Assembly (NCBI GenBank): GCA_013361595.1
Contig: JABFXT010000115.1
Span: 1 to 10,256 of the forward strand
Origin: Nocardia sp.
Lineage (GTDB): Bacteria; Actinomycetota; Actinomycetes; Mycobacteriales; Mycobacteriaceae
Reading direction: 5' to 3'
Length of the DNA: 10,256 nucleotides
This document shows, piece by piece, positions 1 through 5,893 of the stretch; the stretch's first letter is position 1; each line of letters starts with the position of its first letter. A program made the translations under genes and the position numbers. The notes beneath the pieces are model-generated. The model was not told the origin of the DNA and searched no databases. It saw only the letters and a list, made by a program, of their open reading frames with translations.

Positions 1-1675
1 TCCGCCCACCGCGCCGGTACTCGAGGTAGGCGATCGCATGGCCGGCCACCGGATGGCCGGTCATGCCCAGGACCTCGATTTCTCGTCCGGCCGCGGCGAG
101 AGCGGCGATCACCGCGGCCATCGGGTCGGCGCCCGCATGCTCGCTCCGGTGTTCCCGGCCGTCCACCACCAGCCCGACGGCGACCGAGGGGGCCGTATCC
201 GGGCCGGTCACCCGCACATCCTTCAGCACGACATCCGGCGGTTCGACCGCGTCGACATAGGCCGCGTTGAACAGTGTCCGCAATTCGGCGGCGCTCACTT
301 CACCGCCGGTACCGTCGGCATGGCCCTGTACCCGTCCAGCGAAATCGATCTGGAGGCGACGCGGCAGGTCCAGGCCGTGTTCGGTGGCCAGCAGATAGGC
401 GATGCCGCCCTTACCGGACTGGGAGTTGACCCGGACCACCGCATCGTAGCTGCGGCCGATATCGGCGGGATCGATGGGCAGATACGGTACCCGCCATTCG
501 ATCTCGTTCTCGGCCCGGGCGGTCGCGGCGGCCCGGGCCCGGTGTTCGGCGAACCCCTTCTTGATCGCGTCCTGATGAGTACCGGAGAACGCGGTGTGCA
601 CCAGATCGCCCACGTAGGGGTGGCGGGAATGGACCGGCAGCCGGGTGCAGTACTCGACCGTGCGGCGGATCTCGTCGATATCGGAGAAATCGATCATCGG
701 ATCCACACCCTGGGCGTGCAGATTCAGTGCGAGTGTCGCGATATCGACGTTTCCGGTGCGTTCGCCGTTACCGAATACACAACCTTCCACCCGCTGCGCC
801 CCGGCCAGCACCGCCAGTTCGGCACACGCGACGCCGGTCCCGCGATCGTTGTGTGGGTGCACCGACAGGATCACGCTGTCCCGGCGGGCGAGATTGCGGT
901 GCATGTACTCGATCTGGTCGGCGTACACATTGGGGGTCGCTATCTCCACCGTGGCCGGCAGGTTCAGGGTCACCGGCCGCTGCGGTGTGGCCTGCCACAG
1001 CTCGGTGACGCTGTCGCAGATCTCGAGCACATAACCCGGCTCGGTCTGGTTGAACACCTCCGGGGAGAACTGGAATCGCACCCGGGGCAGGTCGGCGGTG
1101 AATTCCAGGACATCGCGGGCTCCGGCGAGGATCAGCTCCCGAACGGCCGCGGCGTCCTTGCCCAGGACAGTGTCCCGCCACATGGGCGCGGTCGCGGTGT
1201 AGAGGTGGATGACCACCTCGTTGTCCATCCCGCGTACCGAATCGACCGTGCGGGCGATCAGATCGCGGCGGGCGGGCGTGAACACGACCAGCGTCACATC
1301 CGGTGGGACCGAACCGGTATCGGCCAGCTTCCGGACGAAATCGAAATCGGCCTTGGACGCCGACGGGTAGCCGACCTCGATCTCCTTGTAGCCCATGGCC
1401 ACGAGCATGGTGAAGAACCGCATCTTGCGGTCGGGGTCCATGGGTTCGGCGAGGGCCTGGTTACCGTCGCGCAGGTCCACCGGGACCCACAGCGGCGCCC
1501 GGTCGATCCGGGCCTGCGGCCAGTGCCGTTCGGTGACGGGCACCTCCACCCGGTCGTGGATGGCGCGATACCGGCGCGAGGGCAGCTGCGAATACCGCTG
1601 CCGGTACCAACGCGGCGCATCGCCGGGAACCGGTCCGGCGGGGGTGTCGATGGTGGGATGGGTCTGCGTGGCCAT
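1..1675 (-). CDS. leuA: 2-isopropylmalate synthase LeuA, C-terminus cut by window edge
   Basis: First committed step of leucine biosynthesis: condenses acetyl-CoA with 2-oxoisovalerate, in the cytosol. 558 codons are visible. The gene is open at base 1, so perhaps 40 C-terminal residues are missing (actinobacterial LeuA is about 600 aa or more). Seen: DLRDGNQA at residues 67-74 (catalytic Arg and metal Asp of the DRE-TIM barrel), [13 protein letters not shown] at 95-107, HPHNDRGT at 273-280 (metal-binding HxH) and GNGERTGN at 302-309. The linker [13 protein letters not shown] (398-410) and VNSQSGKGG (416-424) lead into a C-terminal LeuA dimer (leucine-sensing) domain from about residue 440. 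The ATG at 1675 is the first in frame after the leader region and begins [12 protein letters not shown]; a weak AGGAAG lies 14 bases upstream. The barrel is unlike the common mycobacterial LeuA at 157-212 ([26 protein letters not shown]), so this may be a paralogous type. The leader points to leucine-dependent attenuation. Confidence 0.95.
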   Translation of the reverse strand, partial: MATQTHPTIDTPAGPVPGDAPRWYRQRYSQLPSRRYRAIHDRVEVPVTERHWPQARIDRAPLWVPVDLRDGNQALAEPMDPDRKMRFFTMLVAMGYKEIEVGYPSASKADFDFVRKLADTGSVPPDVTLVVFTPARRDLIARTVDSVRGMDNEVVIHLYTATAPMWRDTVLGKDAAAVRELILAGARDVLEFTADLPRVRFQFSPEVFNQTEPGYVLEICDSVTELWQATPQRPVTLNLPATVEIATPNVYADQIEYMHRNLARRDSVILSVHPHNDRGTGVACAELAVLAGAQRVEGCVFGNGERTGNVDIATLALNLHAQGVDPMIDFSDIDEIRRTVEYCTRLPVHSRHPYVGDLVHTAFSGTHQDAIKKGFAEHRARAAATARAENEIEWRVPYLPIDPADIGRSYDAVVRVNSQSGKGGIAYLLATEHGLDLPRRLQIDFAGRVQGHADGTGGEVSAAELRTLFNAAYVDAVEPPDVVLKDVRVTGPDTAPSVAVGLVVDGREHRSEHAGADPMAAVIAALAAAGREIEVLGMTGHPVAGHAIAYLEYRRGGR

Positions 1676-1721
1676 GGGGGTTTCCCGGACTTCCTGTGCG
1701 TTCGGCCGTCTCCGTGACGGT

Positions 1722-1759
1722 GATCGGCCGACGACAACCCCACGGCGGGGCGGCCGATC
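1722..1759 (-). promoter_or_regulatory. alternative (anti-attenuator) stem of the leuA leader
   Basis: GATCGGCCG (1722-1730) and CGGCCGATC (1751-1759) are a perfect 9-bp inverted repeat. This stem shares base 1751 with the hairpin at 1740-1777, takes part of its loop, and traps the 3' arm of that hairpin (1740-1750) in its own loop. The two therefore cannot form together as simple hairpins. This is the expected layout of terminator and antiterminator in ribosome-mediated attenuation. Which form allows leuA expression is inferred from stalling geometry. Confidence 0.55.
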
Positions 1760-1777
1760 GTTCAGGCCCCGCCGTGG
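1740..1777 (-). promoter_or_regulatory. leuA leader attenuator hairpin (12-bp perfect stem)
   Basis: CCACGGCGGGGC (1740-1751) and GCCCCGCCGTGG (1766-1777) are a perfect 12-bp inverted repeat with a 14-base loop. In leuA-sense RNA the 5' arm is made of the last codons of leuL, directly after the Leu run, so a ribosome stalled at Leu codons would cover that arm and stop the hairpin forming. No U-run follows (GGTTGTCGTC), so this is not a classic intrinsic terminator. It could work as a U-less actinobacterial terminator, with Rho, or by controlling access to the leuA start. Confidence 0.75.
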
Positions 1778-1806
1778 CGGTCGAGGAGAAGCTCCGGGTG
1801 CGACAT
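1762..1806 (-). CDS. leuL: leu operon leader peptide, 14 aa
   Basis: A 14-codon ORF upstream of leuA on the same strand reads [14 protein letters not shown]. Its three consecutive Leu codons (ctt ctc ctc, 1791-1783) are the hallmark of a leucine attenuator: ribosomes stall there when charged tRNA-Leu is scarce. The TGA at 1764-1762 lies inside the loop of the hairpin at 1740-1777, and the last codons form its 5' arm. No Shine-Dalgarno sits at normal distance. Instead TACAGT ends 7 bases before the ATG, so the mRNA probably begins at or within a base of the ATG and is translated leaderless, as is common in mycobacteria. The peptide itself need have no function. Length, Leu run, position and following hairpin all agree, but expression is inferred. 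Confidence 0.85.
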   Translation of the reverse strand: MSHPELLLDRHGGA

Positions 1807-1813
1807 ATGGCAG

Positions 1814-1819
1814 ACTGTA
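1814..1819 (-). promoter_or_regulatory. -10 element of the leuL-leuA promoter
   Basis: On the leuA strand TACAGT fits the actinobacterial TANNNT -10 consensus. Seven bases (1813-1807) separate it from the ATG of leuL at 1806, which places the start of transcription at or next to that A. No good TTGACA-like -35 stands 16-18 bases upstream, as is usual for mycobacterial sigma-A promoters. Confidence 0.5.
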
Positions 1820-1826
1820 CACGACT

Positions 1827-1845
1827 CCTCAGACAAGTAGTGAGG
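1827..1845. promoter_or_regulatory. possible operator between leuL and the GntR gene
   Basis: CCTCA (1827-1831) and TGAGG (1841-1845) form a 5-bp inverted repeat with a 9-base spacer. It sits just upstream of the leuL -10 and just before the divergent GntR start, where an autoregulating GntR protein would be expected to bind. TGAGG may equally be only the ribosome binding site of the GntR gene. The short arms make this weak. Confidence 0.25.
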
Positions 1846-1852
1846 TTCGGAA

Positions 1853-2524
1853 TTGGTTTCCCAGGTGAGAAGGTCTCCGCTGGCCGAGCAGACGGCCGAA
1901 CTGTTGCTGGCACGGATCCGCGGCGGCGAATGGCCGCTCGGCCACCGACTCCCCGGTGAGACCACGCTGGCCGCCCAGCTCGGCGTGGGACGTTCGACGC
2001 TGCGGGAGGCGATTCGCGAGCTCGCGGGCCGCGGGGTGCTGAGCAGCCGGCAGGGCGCCGGGGTGTTCGTCACAGCCCTGGACATCACCGAGGACTGGGA
2101 TATCGTCGTCCGGCGCGCGAGTATCGCCACGGTGATCGAGGCCCGGATGGCCATCGAGACCGAGGCCGCCGCCCTGGCGGCCCACCGCCGGACGCCCGCC
2201 GATCTGCGCACGATCCGCCGCACCCTGGCGGGCCGCGCGGTACCGGGACTTTCGGTGCCCGAGCACGTCGACGCCGATATGGCCTTCCATCGGGCGGTGA
2301 TCGTGGCCGCGCACAACGACATCCTCATCCAGCTCTTCGATACATTCCTGCCCCGGCTGCGGATGGCCATGATCGATATGTTGCATATCCGCCCGCTACC
2401 CTCCGCGCCCGCCGACCACGCGGCGCACGAGCGGCTCGCCGCCGCCATCGCCGCGCGCGATCCCGACGCCGCGGCCGCACTCAGCCGTGATCATCTACGC
2501 ACCATCAAGGAGTCCTTCTCGTGA
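1853..2524 (+). CDS. GntR family regulator, FadR/FCD subgroup
   Basis: Predicted cytosolic DNA-binding regulator of 223 aa. Residues 8-75 form a winged helix: PLAEQTAELLLARI, then LPGETTLAAQLGVGRSTLREAIRELAGRGVL and the wing SSRQGAGVFV. Residues from about 90 to 217 are a helical FCD ligand domain. D142 and H146 (DADMAFH), H192 (HERLAAAI) and H214 (RDHLRTI) match the usual metal-binding set, so a carboxylate or metabolite effector is likely by family; which one cannot be read. The start chosen is TTG 1853, preceded by GTGAGG 7 bases upstream; GTG 1865 is an alternative. It is divergent from leuA and shares its control region, and its stop overlaps the next gene as GTGA. It may control itself and the ABC gene, and perhaps leuA. 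Confidence 0.9.
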   Translation: MVSQVRRSPLAEQTAELLLARIRGGEWPLGHRLPGETTLAAQLGVGRSTLREAIRELAGRGVLSSRQGAGVFVTALDITEDWDIVVRRASIATVIEARMAIETEAAALAAHRRTPADLRTIRRTLAGRAVPGLSVPEHVDADMAFHRAVIVAAHNDILIQLFDTFLPRLRMAMIDMLHIRPLPSAPADHAAHERLAAAIAARDPDAAAALSRDHLRTIKESFS

Positions 2525-3318
2525 ACGCCCCCGTTCTGGAACTGACCGACGTCACCTTCCGTCGCGACGGCAACCAGATCATCGACGGCATCTCGCTGAC
2601 GGTGCGGGCCGGTGAACACTGGGCCCTGCTCGGTCCGAACGGCGCCGGCAAGAGCACCCTGCTGGGTTTCTGCGGCGCCGTCACGCATCCGACCACCGGT
2701 ACCGTCCGGGTACTGGGTGAACAGCTGGGCCGCGTCGAGTTGCAGAAACTGCGACGATCGATCGGGCATGTCGACCCCCGCCATCCCCTGCGCTCGCCGC
2801 TGCGCGTACACGATGTCGTGCTGACCGGACTCACCGGCACAGTGGACACACCGATGCGCTGGACCCCGGCCCCCGATCAGATCGATGCCGCGACGGCCGC
2901 GCTCGACGCCGTGGGTATGGCCGCGAAGGCGGACCGGAGCTGGTTCTCCCTCTCCCAGGGCGAACGCGGGCGGACCCTGATCGCCCGAGCGCTGATCACC
3001 GCCCCCCGCCTGCTGTTGCTCGACGAACCGACCACCGGCCTGGATGTGGCCGCGCGCGAACAGTTGCTGCACACGATCGATTCGCTGGACCGGACCCATC
3101 CCGAGCTCGCCTCGGTACTGGTGACCCATCACCTGGAGGAGCTACCCACCACGACCGGCCACGCGTTACTGATCGCGAACGGCCGTACGGTCGCCGCGGG
3201 ACCCGCCGCCGAAACCATCACCACCGCATACATTTCCGCCGCATTCGATCATCCGGTACACGTCACCCGGGAGGCCGGTCGCTGGTCGGCCCGCTCCCCG
3301 CTGGCCCAACCGGCCTGA
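2521..3318 (+). CDS. orphan ABC transporter ATP-binding protein, YlmA/ModF-like
   Basis: ABC-type ATPase of 265 aa. Seen: Walker A GPNGAGKST (38-46), signature SLSQGER (143-149), Walker B LLLLDEP (164-170), D-loop GLD (173-175) and switch His H203 (VTHH). The stretch where a transporter Q-loop glutamine normally lies reads GHVDPRHPL (82-90), with no Gln. Together with LSQGE, this resembles the COG1119 (YlmA/ModF) group rather than a standard importer ATPase. GTG at 2521 has a strong AAGGAG 8 bases upstream and overlaps the GntR stop by 4 bases, so translation is coupled. No permease or binding protein is in the window. It either serves a distant permease or has a non-transport role. Substrate unknown; nothing but possible distant ModF similarity links it to molybdenum. 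Confidence 0.88.
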   Translation: MNAPVLELTDVTFRRDGNQIIDGISLTVRAGEHWALLGPNGAGKSTLLGFCGAVTHPTTGTVRVLGEQLGRVELQKLRRSIGHVDPRHPLRSPLRVHDVVLTGLTGTVDTPMRWTPAPDQIDAATAALDAVGMAAKADRSWFSLSQGERGRTLIARALITAPRLLLLDEPTTGLDVAAREQLLHTIDSLDRTHPELASVLVTHHLEELPTTTGHALLIANGRTVAAGPAAETITTAYISAAFDHPVHVTREAGRWSARSPLAQPA

Positions 3319-3361
3319 TCCACACTAGAATCAACAGCCCGCGACCTGGCGCTCCGCCGTT

Positions 3362-3390
3362 TTAGATACACGAAACATTGTGTGTACCAT
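3362..3390 (+). promoter_or_regulatory. TetR gene promoter with possible autoregulatory operator
   Basis: In a short AT-rich gap, TACCAT (3385-3390) fits the TANNNT -10 consensus and TTAGAT (3362-3367) lies 17 bases upstream as a poor -35. TACAC (3367-3371) and GTGTA (3382-3386) form an inverted repeat with a 10-base spacer across the spacer and the -10. TetR proteins often bind such dyads over their own promoters. Transcription would start near 3396-3397, matching a leaderless GTG start at 3397. Confidence 0.4.
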
Positions 3391-3396
3391 AACGTG

Positions 3397-4002
3397 GTGA
3401 CCACCGTCAGCCGCACCTCCAGACCGCCCGGCCGCCCGGCCTCGGCCACTCGCGAAGAAGTCGTGGCCCTGGCCCGACAGGCCTTTCTGGCCGGCGAGCG
3501 GGTCGATGTCCAGGCGATAGCCGCCCAGCTCAAACTGAGCCGGGCCTCCATCTATCGCTGGTTCGGCTCCCGCGACGGCGTCCTCGGCGCCGTACTGGCC
3601 GGGGAATTCGAATCCCTCATCGAACGCGCGGACGCCCGCCGCCGCGACGCCGGCGCTCGGCGCATCCTCAGCGTTCTCGACCGGGTCAACCGCTGGATGG
3701 CCGGGAACGAGCCGTTCCGCCAGTACTTCGAGAACGAACCGCTGGCCGGCCTGCGCATCCTCACCTCGAGCGACGGCCCGGTCCAGCCGCGCATCCTCGT
3801 GGCGGTGGAAGGTCTCATCACCCGAGCCGAGGAACAGGACGGCTACGCGCCCCAGCTGGAACGCTCCCTGCTCGCCTATTCGATGGTGCGGCTGGGCGAA
3901 GCCTTCCTGTACCAGGACAACGTGACCGGCCTGCGCGGCGATGTGGACCGGCTGCACCAGGTACAGGCGGCGCTGCTGGGTATCGATCTGATCGAGGACT
4001 GA
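3397..4002 (+). CDS. TetR/AcrR family regulator, QsdR-like
   Basis: Transcriptional regulator of 201 aa. A basic, Pro-rich N-terminus (SRPPGRPASATREEV) precedes the TetR DNA-binding domain, whose helix-turn-helix is at about 36-60 (VDVQAIAAQLKLSRASIYRW, then FGSRDG). The rest is a helical ligand/dimer domain of the type seen in the QsdR group by my recollection of that family. Start: GTG codons lie in frame at 3382, 3394 and 3397. I favour 3397 because a TANNNT -10 ends 6 bases upstream and no Shine-Dalgarno is visible; starting at 3382 would place the -10 inside the gene. The stop is 8 bases before the MocA-type gene, so the two probably form an operon. That context suggests control of the molybdenum hydroxylase cluster, but no binding site links them here. 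Confidence 0.88.
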   Translation: MTTVSRTSRPPGRPASATREEVVALARQAFLAGERVDVQAIAAQLKLSRASIYRWFGSRDGVLGAVLAGEFESLIERADARRRDAGARRILSVLDRVNRWMAGNEPFRQYFENEPLAGLRILTSSDGPVQPRILVAVEGLITRAEEQDGYAPQLERSLLAYSMVRLGEAFLYQDNVTGLRGDVDRLHQVQAALLGIDLIED

Positions 4003-4010
4003 GCGGCGCG

Positions 4011-4571
4011 ATGGATCCCGGAACCGCACCGGCGGCAACCGCGGGGCTGGTACTCGCCGCGGGCGTCGGCCGACGTTTCGGAAAACCCAAGGCAGACGTG
4101 CTGTTCGAGGGTGAGCGGCTGGTCGACCGCGCGGTGCGGTTGCTACGTGACGGCGGATGCGCCCGGGTGATCGTGGTGTCCGGCGCGGTGGAACTGCGGG
4201 TACCCGGTGCGACGGTGGTGCACAATCCGCGATGGGCGACCGGGATGGGATCGTCGCTGACCACCGGGCTGGCGGCGGTGCACGAGAACGCGGCCGTGGT
4301 CGTCCCGGTCGATATGCCGTGGCTCGGCGCCGAGGCGGTCCGCCGGCTCCACGGCTGTGGTGCCCGCCTCGCGATCGCCACCTACGACGGCCGGCCCGGG
4401 CATCCGGTACTGCTCGGCGCCGAATACTTCCCCGCGGTGGCCGCCACGGCGATCGGCGATATCGGCGCCCGGAAATTCCTGGCCGCGAACCCCGAACTGG
4501 TTCAGCGGGTCCCGTGCGACGGGACCGGCTCGCCCGAGGATGTCGACACCCCGCGGGATCTGCTGCGGTGA
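4011..4571 (+). CDS. mocA: MocA-type molybdenum cofactor cytidylyltransferase
   Basis: NTP-transferase of 186 aa. Family role: transfers CMP from CTP to Mo-molybdopterin, giving the MCD cofactor used by xanthine-oxidase-family and CO-dehydrogenase-type enzymes. Seen: nucleotide loop LAAGVGRRFGKPK (15-27, with AAG as in MocA rather than the AGG usual in MobA), NPRWATGMGSSL (72-83), metal-binding DMP (101-103), GHPVLL (130-135), GDIGARKFL (149-157) and DVDTPRDL (177-184). These fit MocA better than MobA, though CTP versus GTP use cannot be proven by eye. ATG 4011 has only a distant GAGGA (12 bases) and probably depends on translation of the TetR gene, which ends 8 bases before. Its last 70 bp overlap the convergent xdhC gene. 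The neighbours (XdhC and a Mo hydroxylase) support the call. Confidence 0.87.
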   Translation: MDPGTAPAATAGLVLAAGVGRRFGKPKADVLFEGERLVDRAVRLLRDGGCARVIVVSGAVELRVPGATVVHNPRWATGMGSSLTTGLAAVHENAAVVVPVDMPWLGAEAVRRLHGCGARLAIATYDGRPGHPVLLGAEYFPAVAATAIGDIGARKFLAANPELVQRVPCDGTGSPEDVDTPRDLLR

Positions 4572-5677
4572 TCACCGGCCCGCCCGGCGGCGGGGTCACC
4601 GAATTCACGGAGTCCCGGCGCGGCGGCATGGATCGGCCGCTGGGTGGCCGAGAGTGAATCCGCCGTGCCACCGTGGCGCAATGCCACGATCTCCGCGCCG
4701 ATGGCCAGTGCCGTCTCCTCCGGTGTCCGGCCGCCGAGCTGCAGTCCGATCGGGGAACGCAGCCGGGCCAGTTGATCTTCGCCGATACCCGCTTCGCGCA
4801 ACCGGGCCCGCCGTTCGGCGTCCGCGCGGCGTGAACCCATGGCGCCGATATAGGCGACCGGCCGGCGCAGCGCCTCCACCAGCACCGGTATATCGAATTT
4901 CGGGTCGTGGGTGAGAACGCACAGAACGGTCCGCGAATCCAGCGGGGTCTCGCGGAGATAGCGGTCCGGCCAGTCGGTGACCACCTGGTCGGCCTCCGGC
5001 AGCCGAGCCCGGTCCGCGAAGGCCGGCCGGGCCTCGCAGACGGTGACGCGATACCCCAGCAATGCACCGACGCGGCAGAGCGCGGCCGCGAAGACATTCG
5101 CCCCGAACACGATCATGCGTGGCGGTGTGGTGAATACGGCGACGAAGATCTCGCGGGCCGAATCGCCGCAACCGATCACCCGCAGCGCGCTGAGCCCCTG
5201 GTGTAGCAGCGCCCGCGCCTGCTCCACCACCGGATCCGGCCAGGCCCCGTCGGCCGTGACCACGCGCCGGGATGTGACGGCCGCCATCGCGCCGGTGCCG
5301 AGATCACGCACCAGCGCCACCGGTTCGGCGGGATCCAGCGCGGCCTCGATCACCGGATATCGCGGAGTCCCGATCCGCTCCACCACGACCTCGACTTCGC
5401 CCCCGCAGGTCAGCCCGACCGCGAAGGCATCGGAATCGCTGTACCCGAAGGCCTGCCGGACGGGCACTCCCGAAGCCAGTACCTCCGTACACAATTCGTA
5501 GACCGCGCCTTCGACACATCCGCCCGACAGACTTCCGTACACCGCGCCCGCCCCGTCGACTGCCATTGCCGTCCCCGGCGGCAGCGGTGCGCTCCCCCGG
5601 ACCGCGACAACGGTCGCCAGGGCATAGGCGACGCCTTCGGTATGCCATCGGACCAGGTGCGCGGCCAGGTCGCGCAT
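4502..5677 (-). CDS. xdhC: XdhC/CoxI family molybdenum cofactor chaperone
   Basis: Accessory protein of 391 aa. By family it binds the molybdenum cofactor and helps its sulfuration and insertion into xanthine-dehydrogenase-type enzymes. The N-terminal XdhC_CoxI domain includes GSAPLPPGTAMAV (28-40), GSLSGGCVEGAV (48-59; conserved GGCVE) and GLTCGGEVEV (88-97). A C-terminal Rossmann domain begins MIVFGANVFAAALCRVGALL (188-207), followed by GYRVTVCEARP, DQVVTDWP, VLTHDPKFD, YIGAMGSRR (276-284) and PIGLQLGGRTPEETALAI. ATG 5677 is chosen because GGAGG lies 5 bases upstream; an in-frame ATG at 5722 lacks a ribosome site and falls at the predicted transcription start. The usual family end (SATQRPIH) is reached near residue 350. 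About 40 further residues are low in conserved character, and the last 20 or so are antisense to mocA. Confidence 0.9.
   Translation of the reverse strand: MRDLAAHLVRWHTEGVAYALATVVAVRGSAPLPPGTAMAVDGAGAVYGSLSGGCVEGAVYELCTEVLASGVPVRQAFGYSDSDAFAVGLTCGGEVEVVVERIGTPRYPVIEAALDPAEPVALVRDLGTGAMAAVTSRRVVTADGAWPDPVVEQARALLHQGLSALRVIGCGDSAREIFVAVFTTPPRMIVFGANVFAAALCRVGALLGYRVTVCEARPAFADRARLPEADQVVTDWPDRYLRETPLDSRTVLCVLTHDPKFDIPVLVEALRRPVAYIGAMGSRRADAERRARLREAGIGEDQLARLRSPIGLQLGGRTPEETALAIGAEIVALRHGGTADSLSATQRPIHAAAPGLREFGDPAAGRAGDHRSRSRGVSTSSGEPVPSHGTR
4508..4526. terminator. hairpin in the mocA/xdhC convergent overlap, possible terminator
   Basis: GGTCCCGT (4508-4515) and ACGGGACC (4519-4526) are a perfect 8-bp stem with a 3-base loop. 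On the xdhC strand it ends 4 bases before the TGA stop; on the other strand it is inside the last codons of mocA. No U-run follows on either side. It might slow or end read-through between the convergent genes, or be a by-product of coding constraint. Confidence 0.3.
4566..4577. repeat. 12-bp perfect palindrome at the mocA stop codon
   Basis: CGGTGATCACCG reads the same on both strands and includes the mocA TGA. It has no loop, so it is better seen as a DNA-level palindrome than an RNA hairpin. In GC-rich DNA it may be chance. Confidence 0.3.
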
Positions 5678-5727
5678 ATCCACCTCCGCACCGCTACGTT
5701 GCCGTAAAACCAGGGTCAACATGCGAG

Positions 5728-5756
5728 AATATCACTTCCGCAAAACGACATTTCAA
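5728..5756 (-). promoter_or_regulatory. xdhC promoter (TTGAAA - 17 bp - GATATT)
   Basis: On the xdhC strand a -35 TTGAAA (5756-5751) and a -10 GATATT (5733-5728) are 17 bases apart. This predicts transcription from about 5721 and a 5' leader of about 45 bases ahead of the ATG at 5677 and its GGAGG. The local drop in GC supports it. Confidence 0.6.
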
Positions 5757-5767
5757 TTCTTAAAGAA
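5757..5767. promoter_or_regulatory. possible operator between the two divergent promoters
   Basis: TTCTTAAAGAA is an 11-base palindrome with 5-bp arms (TTCTT/AAGAA) around A5762. It directly abuts the xdhC -35 at 5756 and lies 13 bases from the TTGACA of the opposing operon. It is well placed for a regulator that acts on both promoters, but it is short and AT-rich. Confidence 0.3.
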
Positions 5768-5780
5768 GGCATATCCTGTA

Positions 5781-5810
5781 TTGACACTGTCCGCACGCCG
5801 ATGCTAAACA
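5781..5810 (+). promoter_or_regulatory. promoter of the molybdenum hydroxylase operon
   Basis: A consensus -35 TTGACA (5781-5786) is followed after 18 bases by TAAACA (5805-5810) as -10, predicting a start near 5816-5817 and a leader of about 140 bases. The exact TTGACA is notable in this GC-rich genome. The -10 overlaps a long inverted repeat (5793-5830). Confidence 0.6.
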
Positions 5811-5830
5811 AGTGCTCAGCATCGGCGTGC
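5793..5830. promoter_or_regulatory. 13-bp perfect inverted repeat over the operon -10, probable operator
   Basis: GCACGCCGATGCT (5793-5805) and AGCATCGGCGTGC (5818-5830) are perfect inverted copies separated by 12 bases. The left arm lies in the promoter spacer and first base of the -10; the right arm starts at about +1. Since the left arm is probably not transcribed, this is more likely a protein-binding operator than an RNA hairpin. A dimeric repressor here would block RNA polymerase. The regulator is not identified; the GntR and TetR proteins of this window are candidates. Confidence 0.65.
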
Positions 5831-5893
5831 CGACACCCCGGGCGCCCGAGTTCGCCGGTGCCCGTGACATCCCGCGAACGGAGGAACGGCCGG

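Noticed and set aside
38..1717. 559-codon open frame on the plus strand opposite leuA
   Set aside because: Low-complexity, His/Gly/Arg-rich translation without family motifs. The minus strand carries LeuA with all catalytic motifs, so this is a GC-rich antisense shadow.
1854..1863. TGGTTTCCCA as a FadR-type operator
   Set aside because: Does not match the TGGTnnnACCA pattern and lies inside the predicted start of the GntR gene.
3348..3363. Terminator-like GGCG-CTC-CGCC followed by GTTTT after the ABC gene
   Set aside because: The stem is only 4 bp and the T run is short. It may help ending, but it is too weak to annotate.
3331..5097. 588-codon open frame on the minus strand across the TetR, mocA and xdhC region
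   Set aside because: It crosses two real plus-strand genes and lies in another frame of xdhC. No recognisable domain; Arg/Pro-rich as expected for an off-frame in GC-rich DNA.
5678..5722. Longer XdhC start at ATG 5722
   Set aside because: ATG 5677 has GGAGG at 5-base spacing and gives the usual MRDL-type start. 5722 falls at the predicted transcription start with no ribosome site.
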